Assembly: GCF_021130785.1 (NCBI RefSeq) | Contig: NC_060207.1 | Coordinates: forward strand, 195,684,001 to 195,748,000 | Source: Homalodisca vitripennis | Lineage: Eukaryota > Arthropoda > Insecta > Hemiptera > Cicadellidae | Length of the DNA: 64,000 nucleotides | Direction of reading: 5' to 3' | In this document: positions 12,578 to 20,155 of the stretch, one piece after another | Position numbering within the stretch: the stretch's first letter is position 1 | How the letters are laid out: each line of letters begins with the position of its first letter | The notes under the pieces: generated by a model | Database searches by the model: none | The model's input: only the letters and a program-made list of their open reading frames with translations | Told to the model about the DNA's origin: nothing | Made by a program: the position numbers and the translations under genes

Positions 12578-14825
12578 TTACCTCGGGAGGTATATGTTGA
12601 ACCTCCCCACGATTATCGCTCGGCACGTGGGACATGTGTGTACTCTGTCGGCACAGGCCCGACAGAGAGTATGACCGCACAGCCGAAGAGCAACCGTGGG
12701 AAGATTCACCATACACACAGGACACTCAACTTTACGCGGCTGTGACAGAGGTGTCTCCTCGGCGTCCGGGGGTGGAGGAGTGGTGTTATTACGCCTGGCA
12801 TCCTCCATTCTTTCCCCAACGGATCGTAGGAAATTCTCCAAGTCCTCACGAAGCTCCCGCCAAGTTTGCGGGGCGAGTCTGATCTGTCGCCTATGGTCGG
12901 TATCTAGAAGGATGCGACTGGCCGTCCATTGCAGCTCCCGCATCAGTACTCGGATACTGTGGAGGGCCGCAATACATTCCCGCGCCTCCCAATCACTGAC
13001 CCTGGGCTAAAACAGAAGAAGAAGAAGAAAGATTACATCACTTGTAAACAAGTCATAATGTACAATTCGAGTAATTCAATACCGCGTACCGTAGGTCGAA
13101 TTTGTGGGAGCTCCGGTGACGGAGGTATTGAGGGGGCGTACTCTGACGACGATAGGAGCGTAGAGCCAGACTCCGTTGACGATCCGCCGGCCGGTGAGAG
13201 GTCTGAGAGGCCATCATGGGGTGGTACCGGGGAGGGCGGGCGAGTCGGAGGAGTGGTTGACGGTGCGACAGAGGGATTCGCCACTTCCACGACCCTGGGC
13301 TAAAACAGAAGAAGAAAGATTACATCACTTGTAAACAAGTCATAATGTACAATTCGAGTAATTCAATATCGCGTACCGTAGGCCGAATTTGTGGGAGCTC
13401 CGGTGACGGGGGTATTGAGGGGGCGTACTCTGGCGACGATAGGAACGTAGAGGCAGACTCCGTTGACGATCCGCCGGTCGGTGAGAGACCATCATGGGGT
13501 GGTACCGGGGAGGGCGGGCGAGTCGGAGGAGTGGGTGACGGTGCGACAGAGGCGTCTACGGAACGGCGCCTCTGAGAGGTGTCATAGCTGTTATCGTCAC
13601 TGCCCGCAGGCAGTGACCATCCCCAAACGCCTGTCCTCTGAACAGCTGCAGACTGTGATTGAGACAGCAATGCAGGCTGCAGTGAGCTGATCTGTACATA
13701 TACATACACCCTCAGATATGCTATTTATCACACATCCGTAAATTGTACTTTCAATTGATGGAACTAACCCTTTGATCCAGACTAGTTTCATCCCAGACCT
13801 CCTGCGGCTCGTTCTCCCTATCGTGCTCTTGACTCTCCGCCCGGTCAAGAGCCTCGACAAGGTCGGACTCTGCAAACATCTGTAAAACACGAGGAGAATC
13901 ATCAGTGTACGCCGCTAACCGTTCAATATCGGTACATAGATGAGAGAATGGTTATTACCTGCCCAAGATCCTCGTCACAGAACTCCATGTAGTCCTCCAC
14001 ACGTCTCTTTTACAAACAAACAAACCCGTTAGTCATAAATTCCTTAAGGTAGTACATACGTAAAGTGTAACACGTAAAATATCACAGTAAAACTCACAAT
14101 AGGCCTGAAACGGTGAGGAGCCAACGAAAAGACATCCTCTATCACGCAGATAGGTCGCGCCGTCTGCAAATAATACAGAGGATATAAAAATTGAAAAAAA
14201 CCTGTCATATGACGAAAAAAAAAAACAACATTAGTACTATTTTACGTACCGTAGTGGGAATGGGTACCGGCTCACTGCGGGGTCTGACGGGGTCCTAAAA
14301 CAATATTTATAAGTTATGCGATACATGTGCTAGACAACAACAACAACAACAACAACAGAAAACAAACACGAAACAAACACTCACTTCCTGACCTCTGCGA
14401 GACCACCCGCTCGCCGACCAACCTCCACGCGATGTCGATGGTCGAGTCTGCAAATAATTCTGTATCAGTAATAGATTTCATTAAAGTGTAGGGATAACGG
14501 TGTTGGATATAAACGTACCAAGTCTATGGCTCCATCATCGTCCCCTGTCCAACCGTTTGTAGACGCCGTCGAGGGTTGTTCCTAAACATTAATCGAACAT
14601 TACTAAATACATCAGTAAAACAGTATAACATTTACATGAAATTATTACATGACTTACGTCTTCACTGCCGGCTGATACCACACTCAGGAGTGCGAGAATC
14701 AACAGCAACACTGTAGTGTTCCCGATCCTGGCTCTAGGGGCACAACACAGTACTCCCAGCATGACCACGAACATGGTGGTGGCCATGAGGAAGCAGACTA
14801 TGGCTAAACGTTCACAGTCGGACAT
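12578..14825 (-). CDS. Ten-exon membrane-anchored RING-finger protein
   Basis: Exons, in transcript order: 14825-14658, 14581-14519, 14447-14385, 14294-14250, 14163-14098, 14006-13959, 13879-13769, 13676-13329, 13299-13042, 13006-12578. Every junction has GT..AG, mostly GTAAGT/GTACGT/GTGAGT donors. Every exon is a multiple of three (168, 63, 63, 45, 66, 48, 111, 348, 258, 429 nt), and the frame stays open for about 532 codons. Exon 1 encodes two hydrophobic segments (residues about 7-28 and 37-52). Exons 2-7 encode short polar or acidic pieces. Exons 8 and 9 are duplicated Pro/Ser-rich modules (PPSPVPPHDGLS). Exon 10 ends in a C3HC4 RING (CPVCMVNLP, LCGHTLCRAC, CPTCRA), so ubiquitin ligase activity is likely. 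The last two introns are only 29 and 35 nt; if they are retained, translation stops after LQVM and the RING is lost. It is a probable virus accessory gene; host targets are unknown. Confidence 0.75.
13007..13570 (-). repeat. Tandem exon duplication inside the RING gene
   Basis: Segments of about 270-290 bp starting at 13007 and 13300 are close copies, including the tiny intron with its T-rich acceptor, the PSPEL/PPSPVPPHDGLS coding region and the common end IELLELYIMTCLQ. They differ by small in-frame indels (for example SDLSPAG against SPTG). The high identity shows a recent duplication that kept reading frame and splice sites. Confidence 0.85.
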
Positions 14826-14859
14826 GATAGGAAAGTGCAGGATACACACGCGTCCTCTG

Positions 14860-14868
14860 CTTATATGC
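14860..14868 (-). promoter_or_regulatory. TATA box of the RING gene
   Basis: The minus-strand sequence GCATATAAG lies about 35-43 bp upstream of the ATG at 14825. This allows a very short leader, as expected for a compact viral early promoter. Confidence 0.6.
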
Positions 14869-14962
14869 AGCCGGACCGCATCCTGTCACATGTGCTGGTA
14901 CAAGGTGACCTTCGTTCCACACCACCCATGAGGTCAGGTCTTAGGCGCGTTCTTTTTGTTAA

Positions 14963-15236
14963 CCGAGAGCATCCCCAGTAGGCCTAACCTCTCGGGTGAT
15001 GAGCCCCAACCATCGCTCATCACAGGTGGTAGCCATTCCATGACAAATTTGCTACCTCCCAACATATTTTTTTTTGTACCTCACCAATGACAGGACTTCT
15101 CAACTCAATGCCGAAACCCTGTCTCTCGGTGAGATACGTTTTATTTTATACTTTATTTTTTATTTTTTTATCCTCGCGAGTGTAACAAGTAACTTTACTC
15201 GGAGAAGCCTTTCAATGTAACTCGTAAAACACTCGC
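14963..15236. other. Run of consecutive hairpins
   Basis: Perfect or near-perfect inverted repeats follow one another: CCGAGAG/CTCTCGG (14963-14995), GATGAGC/GCTCATC (14998-15021), GGTAGC/GCTACC (15028-15056), GTACCTCACC/GGTGAGATAC with inner GACAGG/CCTGTC (15076-15137), and GCGAGTGT/ACACTCGC (15176-15236). No open frame spans the region. It lies between the divergent RING promoter and the structural gene block, so it may be a processed or regulatory RNA region. Function unknown. Confidence 0.55.
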
Positions 15237-15293
15237 AAAGACTTTTTTTATTTTTTTATTTTTATTTATTTTACAGCATCTAGAGCGAGGTAC

Positions 15294-15446
15294 ATACCCC
15301 TGGACTTACGGAGTTTAGGCCTGCCATAGAGGTATCTGTCACACACATACACACACACAACTGCTCCCGGTCTTACGGAGTTTAGGCCTGCCGTAAGAGC
15401 AGTTGAAAGCCCCAGGACTTACAGAGTTTAGGCCTGCCTTAGGAGC
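15294..15446. repeat. Three hairpin repeats with constant loop AGTTTAGGCCTG
   Basis: Three units share CTTAC(G/A)G-AGTTTAGGCCTG-CC(G/A/T)TA, with a conserved 5' bulge CCnGG. The outer stems differ but still pair: ATACC/GGTAT (15294-15335), CAACTGCT/AGCAGTTG (15358-15405) and AAGCnCC/GGnGCTT (about 15407-15446). Changing stems around a constant loop argue for selection on RNA or cruciform structure. The same family occurs at 31076-31266 near the other end of the element. Confidence 0.65.
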
Positions 15447-15920
15447 TTACCACTCACTCACCCCACCCCGCTCTAGAGCTTTTTTCAAAGCACAAGCATA
15501 AGTGAAGCCACTATTATGTTGAGGCGGAATACAGTGAGTATCGGAAACGATTGCTTCCTGACTTTCAACTACATTTCTATCAACTACGTTATTATGAAAG
15601 CTGGACAGAAAGTTGACCTTTTCAAGTCCTTTAGTATATACAGTAGCAAAGGGTTTACAAAGAGCGCGTATCAGCTCCTCATCGTACTCTATACCACCCT
15701 CCTCCCACTTGATGTTGTGAAAGTGGCGCTCCAGCCACCGAACGGTTCTGGCCATTTTAGAATTTAACTCCGCTTTATCGTATGGAGGCTTGAATACGAT
15801 GTGTGCACGAAAGAGATGACTGATTATTACAAACTCTTTTACAATAAATCGATTGTCATTATCTTTAAAAGCGTGAAACTCAACTATCGCCTCCATTTGG
15901 CCACCGTTTGAAAAGTTCAA
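15447..15920 (-). CDS. Conserved Polinton-associated protein, unknown function
   Basis: This is an open frame of 157 codons whose first in-frame Met overlaps the end of the upstream gene (15880-16458) in another frame by 41 bp. The better start is probably the internal Met of GGQMEAIVEF, because what follows (FHAFKDNDNRFIVKEFVII, then VRWLERHFHNI) is the conserved core. The pattern of acidic and hydrophobic strands followed by His/Cys residues near the C-terminus (CIPPQH, CALKKAL) recalls RNase-H-fold nucleases seen near mobile elements. That link is weak and from memory of family appearance. The short overlap suggests co-transcription with its neighbour. Confidence 0.6.
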   Translation of the reverse strand: MNFSNGGQMEAIVEFHAFKDNDNRFIVKEFVIISHLFRAHIVFKPPYDKAELNSKMARTVRWLERHFHNIKWEEGGIEYDEELIRALCKPFATVYTKGLEKVNFLSSFHNNVVDRNVVESQEAIVSDTHCIPPQHNSGFTYACALKKALERGGVSEW

Positions 15921-16458
15921 TTTCGAGAGACAGCCTGTGAACTATGCGACTAGGGAGGAGGTCACTGTCACTGTTTTCAATTGCGGTTTTAACAGGCTCC
16001 TCAATCAAGAACAGATCTCTCAATACGATGTGCATCAGTGGGATGTTGGCAGTGAACTGATCCCACTCGTGCTTGTTAAGAGTTAAAGTATGCTCCCCGT
16101 CAAAGAGAAACACGTGCATACGGCCGAAAACATTTGTGACCTTGATATCCTCCTCCTCCGTGTCTGATTTAATATAAAATTTGGTTTTATTCTCCAGAGC
16201 CAGGGTTACGGAATTGAAGTGTTGTGAAAACTCGTTAAACACATCGAATGACCAATAAACGCAACCCTTCTTACCCTTAAACAGTATTCCGAGAGAGTCA
16301 CCCCGGTTTTTAACAAAACCCACAATCACACACTTTGAAAGATCACAATCAATAAAATAAACAGACTTAAGAAAAATTCCCGTTAACGAGTTTATAGGCT
16401 CTTTGCGTCTTGGGATCCTCGTAGGCTCCAGGTCCATAGCCGTTGATGGGTCCTCCAT
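15880..16458 (-). CDS. Small virus protein with a possible PC4-like DNA-binding region
   Basis: 192 codons starting at the ATG at 16458 (MEDPSTAMDLEP). The middle is beta-strand rich (CVIVGFVKN, GCVYWSFDVF, TLALENKTKFYIK). Residues about 105-140 (VFLFDGEHTLTLNKHEWDQF) resemble the strand-helix end of PC4/p15-type single-stranded DNA-binding domains. The resemblance is short, so this is tentative. A TATA-like ACTTTAATATA-type region and CCAAT motifs lie upstream (16504-16560). It is the second gene of the minus-strand series that ends with 15447-15920. Confidence 0.6.
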   Translation of the reverse strand: MEDPSTAMDLEPTRIPRRKEPINSLTGIFLKSVYFIDCDLSKCVIVGFVKNRGDSLGILFKGKKGCVYWSFDVFNEFSQHFNSVTLALENKTKFYIKSDTEEEDIKVTNVFGRMHVFLFDGEHTLTLNKHEWDQFTANIPLMHIVLRDLFLIEEPVKTAIENSDSDLLPSRIVHRLSLEIELFKRWPNGGDS

Positions 16459-16503
16459 GGTCTCGGTCTCGGTCTTGTATGACCGTACCTTCCACAGTAC
16501 CCC

Positions 16504-16566
16504 TTATATACTTTAATCCTCCGAATTTAGACCAATCAGAGACGCGCTTATTTTGACCAATGAGAT
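16504..16566. promoter_or_regulatory. TATA-like and double CCAAT promoter segment
   Basis: A TATATAAG word (minus strand, 16504-16512) lies about 50 bp upstream of the gene starting at 16458. Next to it are GACCAATCAGAGACGCG (16530-16546) and GACCAATGAGA (from 16555). Almost the same double-CCAAT arrangement, with the same spacing, is found at 35638-35672 near the polymerase gene. CCAAT boxes are bound by NF-Y in animals; use by this element is inferred. Confidence 0.5.
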
Positions 16567-17201
16567 TTTTTAGCAGGTGGTTCTTCCCCCTCCACCTCCT
16601 CCTCCTCCCGTTCGTATGTGAGAGGATCTATCAAAAAAGAGACAGTAATTTTGTCACAGCCCCTCACATCCCAGGCGTCGCCATGGGATGTTAAATTATC
16701 ACAGTCGATGTTTTTACACCCTTTAAATATCCCGTCCTTGTACAAGCAAGCGTGTACATACGCTTTGATACCCTTTTTATACCCTTTCAGCTTCACATCA
16801 TCCTCTCTGCAAAATCTAACCCTAATTCTGTCAAAACCCGTCACATCATAAAACGCGCTATTAGGTGTGAAATTAGCACAGTCGAGGTATTTACATGTTT
16901 TCATCTTTCCGTCCTTCCACAAGGAAGTGTACACTCCAGCTTTTATACCCTCTCTATACCTATTTAGAGCCTGTTTAATAGGATTATTCTCCCCCTCCCC
17001 ACCGTAGGCCTCGGGGTCATCGTCTACCTCAAAACGAATCTCAATTTTGTTAAAATCCTTAACATCGTAAAAGCTGGCATTGGATGTAAACGTAATGCAG
17101 TTGAAGTATCCCAATGATCTCATCTCTACTCCTTCCTTATGACCGCGAATGTATAGCCCCATCGTTGCGAGAGTGTTCAACACTGGGTAGGTAATGTACA
17201 T
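16548..17201 (-). CDS. Three-repeat protein of unknown function
   Basis: 217 codons. Three copies of a roughly 60-residue module are visible, each running from GIKA(G/Y)V(Y/H) or its equivalent through LWKDGKMKTCKYLDC to FYDVTGFDRIRVRF. Copies centre on residues 15-60, 85-130 and 140-190. The alternating hydrophobic pattern suggests all-beta units; beta/gamma-crystallin-like folds are one possibility, not demonstrated. The tail is acidic (EREEEEVEGEE) followed by PPAKKSHWSK, a possible nuclear signal. A TATA-like GGTATAAA sits about 20 bp upstream. The gene stands alone between the capsid gene and the PC4-like gene. Confidence 0.65.
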   Translation of the reverse strand: MYITYPVLNTLATMGLYIRGHKEGVEMRSLGYFNCITFTSNASFYDVKDFNKIEIRFEVDDDPEAYGGEGENNPIKQALNRYREGIKAGVYTSLWKDGKMKTCKYLDCANFTPNSAFYDVTGFDRIRVRFCREDDVKLKGYKKGIKAYVHACLYKDGIFKGCKNIDCDNLTSHGDAWDVRGCDKITVSFLIDPLTYEREEEEVEGEEPPAKKSHWSK

Positions 17202-17270
17202 CGGCGTAGGAGTCGCTCAATTTATACCTAACGACCCCCACCACCAACACCACCACCACCACCACCACTA

Positions 17271-18458
17271 TTACATCATACGTTTTACGTTACCGGTAAG
17301 CAGGGTGTACGCCATGTGGGAGTCATGCAAGAGGAGACAGTATGCCGTCGTGTTTGCCGGAAAATTATTTTTCGCCTCAAATTCCAATCTCACGTCTACT
17401 GGTCCCGACTTGATCGAATCGTTCTGTTTAGAACAATCAATCACATAGAGTGGTGCGTGGGACTTGAATTTTTCAAAATCAACGGTAGGCGCTCCCGGTT
17501 TCTGATAGTACGAGCTTTGGAATCTTGTAAACATCTCGTAAAAAATGCACAAGTCACCGTGGACATTGTCGTAAGGATAATATTGCGAATTCAAATACAG
17601 TCTTACATTTGTCAGGTCGCAACGGTCAAAAGAAGACGCATCCTTTTTCAGATCATTTTTTCTTCCTGTCTGAAATGCCAAAACAACGTAGCGGGGTTTC
17701 TCAATTTGAGAACTCGTTTTTATCGTCCAACTCTGACGAGTCGTTTGTGGTAAAGAGGGGTATTCGTGGATTTCCCAGGACCGAAACGGCAGGTGAATCA
17801 GAGTATCTTTCTCAATAACACGAAATAATTTCAATTTGTAACTGTCGGATACAGTAATGTGTGGAACACGCCAGTAGAGCGAGGTTATTTCAAAGTCGAG
17901 GTTAACCGCATCCGTGCTTTTGACCGCGTTAATGTCGGTAGCCGACCTCAAGATAATCAGTTCCTGTCTGACATTGACCACGATCTTTTTATAATCCTCG
18001 GCAAAACCCAGCAACAGTTTTAGAGGCACTGAATATGTAAATTCACTGGCCTGACCGGTTTCACCCGGACCTAGCCAACATGCATTCAAGAGACCAGCCT
18101 CCTCCTCCTTCCTGATGGAAATCAGTCCTTTTATTGTACTTGTAATACCTACATTTTTCACCCTGTCAACCTCTATACCGCCGATCTCGTACCTTATATC
18201 ATCGAATAAAAATGCAATAGCGTTGTTTATTAATGTAACACTGGCCGCGGCCCCATCCGCCTTCTTGGCACGCACTTTTCCGCTGATGTGTAAACTGCTT
18301 TCGAACGGTGCTGTAATTATATCCTGTTGACTGATTGGAATCCTGATTTCGTCGTTATTCTTTAGAGTTGACGAGGCGTACGGTTTGTGAGAGTGAAACT
18401 CCCAACCGGTTATCGCCTCATCGTACTCGACGGCCGATTCTATCGATAGCAGAGCCAT
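17271..18458 (-). CDS. Major capsid protein (double jelly-roll type)
   Basis: 395 codons from the ATG at 18458 (MALLSIESAVEYDEAITGWE). Size, beta-rich composition and position, directly between the penton-like gene and the packaging/maturation genes, match the major capsid proteins of Polintons and adintoviruses. Recognisable stretches are SSLHISGKVRAK, IRYEIGGIEVDRVKNVG near residues 80-105 and the C-terminal LEFEAKNNFP. Double jelly-roll proteins of this lineage form the hexon-like trimers of an icosahedral shell. The fold is assigned by family resemblance and context, since sequence motifs in this family are weak. The frame is intact, unlike that of the polymerase and integrase. Confidence 0.78.
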   Translation of the reverse strand: MALLSIESAVEYDEAITGWEFHSHKPYASSTLKNNDEIRIPISQQDIITAPFESSLHISGKVRAKKADGAAASVTLINNAIAFLFDDIRYEIGGIEVDRVKNVGITSTIKGLISIRKEEEAGLLNACWLGPGETGQASEFTYSVPLKLLLGFAEDYKKIVVNVRQELIILRSATDINAVKSTDAVNLDFEITSLYWRVPHITVSDSYKLKLFRVIEKDTLIHLPFRSWEIHEYPSLPQTTRQSWTIKTSSQIEKPRYVVLAFQTGRKNDLKKDASSFDRCDLTNVRLYLNSQYYPYDNVHGDLCIFYEMFTRFQSSYYQKPGAPTVDFEKFKSHAPLYVIDCSKQNDSIKSGPVDVRLEFEAKNNFPANTTAYCLLLHDSHMAYTLLTGNVKRMM

Positions 18459-18560
18459 ACTTAAAACCCAGCGATCTAATAAACTTGATGTTCTTAGGTG
18501 TTAACACCGCGGTCTTTTGTGATCGAATGAGGGGAACGGTGTACGGCACTTCTCTAAATA

Positions 18561-19241
18561 CTAGGCCCATTGCCGTTTCCTTATGTGTATACGTAACGAT
18601 AACGGTTCGTTTCTAAAGTTTATCAATTCACCGGTCTGGTCTTTGAGAGAGACAGCTATATTGTTCACCCTACGGACGTTCACAGGTAAATAGATGACTG
18701 TGCTCGGTTTCTCGACTATTTTATACCCTGGAGCGACTTCAGGGTAAAACTCATGCAGCACATGTCCTTCTACACCGTTTTGAAAGGATCCTCGGGCGAT
18801 ATTACACTCAACACGTATCGTGTTTACCGTCATAATACTGACGGGGAGGTCGGACATGTGGACTCTATTAGGCTCGAGCATTTTCGCGGTGAAACCTAGT
18901 ACAGGAGCTAGGGATCCCGATATTTCGAAATGTATCGCTTCACTGCACGATACTTCGGACCTTAGAGTGTTATTGTTTGCCTTAAGACTGAACTTCACGC
19001 CTCCGTCAATGTGCGACTTGATATATTCTTCGATGTTTTCAATTTCGTACGACCCTTCATCTATTACTATCTCTTTACCGTTTCCGTAGTGAAACTTGTC
19101 ATTTACACCCTTTTCAATGTTCGGAATTGTATAGTACGTGGACAGGTCAATTAGGCCGATTTCGTACTCCCCATCGCTCAAATCCATTGGTGGAAAGACC
19201 TCACAAGATACGTGCGGGGCCACACCGCTAAGTGAAAACAT
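18561..19241 (-). CDS. Minor capsid (penton-like) protein
   Basis: 226 codons from the ATG at 19241 (MFSLSGVAPHVSCEVFPP). It overlaps the end of the protease frame by 14 bp and is followed within about 100 bp by the major capsid gene. The sequence is beta-rich throughout and of the right size for a single jelly-roll penton protein. The C-terminal half has the typical strand pattern YLPVNVRRVNNIAVSLKD...LRIHIRKRQW. Polinton-like viruses almost always keep a penton gene next to the major capsid gene. The call rests on size, composition and order rather than on a diagnostic motif. Confidence 0.62.
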   Translation of the reverse strand: MFSLSGVAPHVSCEVFPPMDLSDGEYEIGLIDLSTYYTIPNIEKGVNDKFHYGNGKEIVIDEGSYEIENIEEYIKSHIDGGVKFSLKANNNTLRSEVSCSEAIHFEISGSLAPVLGFTAKMLEPNRVHMSDLPVSIMTVNTIRVECNIARGSFQNGVEGHVLHEFYPEVAPGYKIVEKPSTVIYLPVNVRRVNNIAVSLKDQTGELINFRNEPLSLRIHIRKRQWA

Positions 19242-19560
19242 TATTTGCTAGAAACTTCAAACACAAGTGTCCGCAGACTACTGAGTCATCAGACTGTTTA
19301 CGCTCATAGTTATACTGTACACTGACACCGGACCCAAAGTAAGATACGAGTTCTACCGGCGGTCTCAGATTACCAAAACTGTCAAAGTAGTACACTCTAT
19401 TTCCTAGTTTCTTATAACAGACCCAGTGCGTTCCTTCACCTCGTGAACTGTCCAGATTTACTATGGCCGACTCGTACAGCCGCGGGGTCTTGGGCAGTGT
19501 GTCCCTCATGTATACACCTCGAAAGTTCGGAATATCGAGTAACCTCGCGTAACGGATCAA
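19228..19560 (-). CDS. Adenain-type maturation cysteine protease, N-terminus unclear
   Basis: The frame shows GTHWVCY (His), YYFDSFG (Asp) and SVVCGHLCLKF (Cys), the order and spacing of the adenovirus-type protease triad. This protease would cleave capsid precursors during particle maturation. The first codon of the listed frame is TTG, not ATG. Conserved-looking residues (KPLTNHELIRYARLLDIP) extend upstream of it, inside the overlapping phospholipase frame, with no in-frame ATG in the region examined. The coding frame is thus either entered by frameshifting or slippage at the A11 run (19602-19612), or the copy has lost its start by an indel. The next Met is at MRDTLP (about residue 18), after the conserved part begins. 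Confidence 0.75.
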   Translation of the reverse strand: MIRYARLLDIPNFRGVYMRDTLPKTPRLYESAIVNLDSSRGEGTHWVCYKKLGNRVYYFDSFGNLRPPVELVSYFGSGVSVQYNYERKQSDDSVVCGHLCLKFLANNVFT

Positions 19561-20155
19561 TTCGTGGTTTGTTAGAGGTTTTATCGGTATCGAGATTGTT
19601 GTTTTTTTTTTTACAACACCTCTTCCTTTTCCTCACCCCACCACCACCTCCCCTCTTTGGGTAAGGTTTCAGGTAGAGACCTCGCCCTTTTGACTTACCC
19701 CTCCCTCGCTTTGTCTTTGTTTTTTTCTTTCTCCCACCCCCAAACGCTGTTTTAGCTTTCATGGCCGCAGTCACTGCTAAGGCCGCAGCCTTTTCTCCTA
19801 CACTAGCGTCTCCTGATTTCACCCTTTGCCAAGCTCTTCTGGCCAATTCTTTGTCGGCCTCTCGCCGGTGTTCCAAATCCGTATATTTCGAGTACGCTAT
19901 ATCGTGGATTCTACAGAATTCGTCCAACTTATTAATACCCTTATCGCCACGTGCAAGTCTCTCAGACAACCTGGTGCCTGGCCCACAGTACCGAAAACCG
20001 CCGGGGAGGTGTAACTCAACTGGTAAAGCGTCAACAGCACGATTTATTATGGTGCCTACAGCGGGCAGTGCGTTTCTCAGCGCGCTGGTCACTATACCTC
20101 TGCCCCGCTTGACAGCTCGTTTCACTCTGTTTGATTTACGCTTGTGATTCGCCAT
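19436..20155 (-). CDS. Basic core-like protein with parvovirus-type phospholipase A2 domain
   Basis: 239 codons from the ATG at 20155 (MANHKRKSNRVKRAVKRGRG). Residues 56-61 YCGPGT form the calcium loop and residues 84-88 HDIAY carry the catalytic His-Asp pair of the secreted/parvovirus VP1-type PLA2. In parvoviruses this activity opens the endosome during entry. The rest is Lys/Arg/Gly-rich (KRGRGKSKGRG, KRKRCCKKK) like DNA-binding core proteins. Codons after the A11 run (19602-19612) are in the opposite frame to the conserved protease and probably do not encode a true tail. TATATAA overlaps the start codon directly. Confidence 0.8.
   Translation of the reverse strand: MANHKRKSNRVKRAVKRGRGIVTSALRNALPAVGTIINRAVDALPVELHLPGGFRYCGPGTRLSERLARGDKGINKLDEFCRIHDIAYSKYTDLEHRREADKELARRAWQRVKSGDASVGEKAAALAVTAAMKAKTAFGGGRKKKTKTKRGRGKSKGRGLYLKPYPKRGGGGGVRKRKRCCKKKNNNLDTDKTSNKPRIDPLREVTRYSELSRCIHEGHTAQDPAAVRVGHSKSGQFTR
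19602..19612 (-). other. A11 homopolymer, candidate slippage or frameshift site
   Basis: On the minus strand a run of eleven A follows TGTTGT. Upstream of it the phospholipase/basic protein is open; downstream the conserved adenain frame is offset by one base and begins without an ATG. Poly-A runs of this length promote transcriptional or ribosomal slippage in other viruses and are also indel hot spots. Both readings are possible here. Confidence 0.5.
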
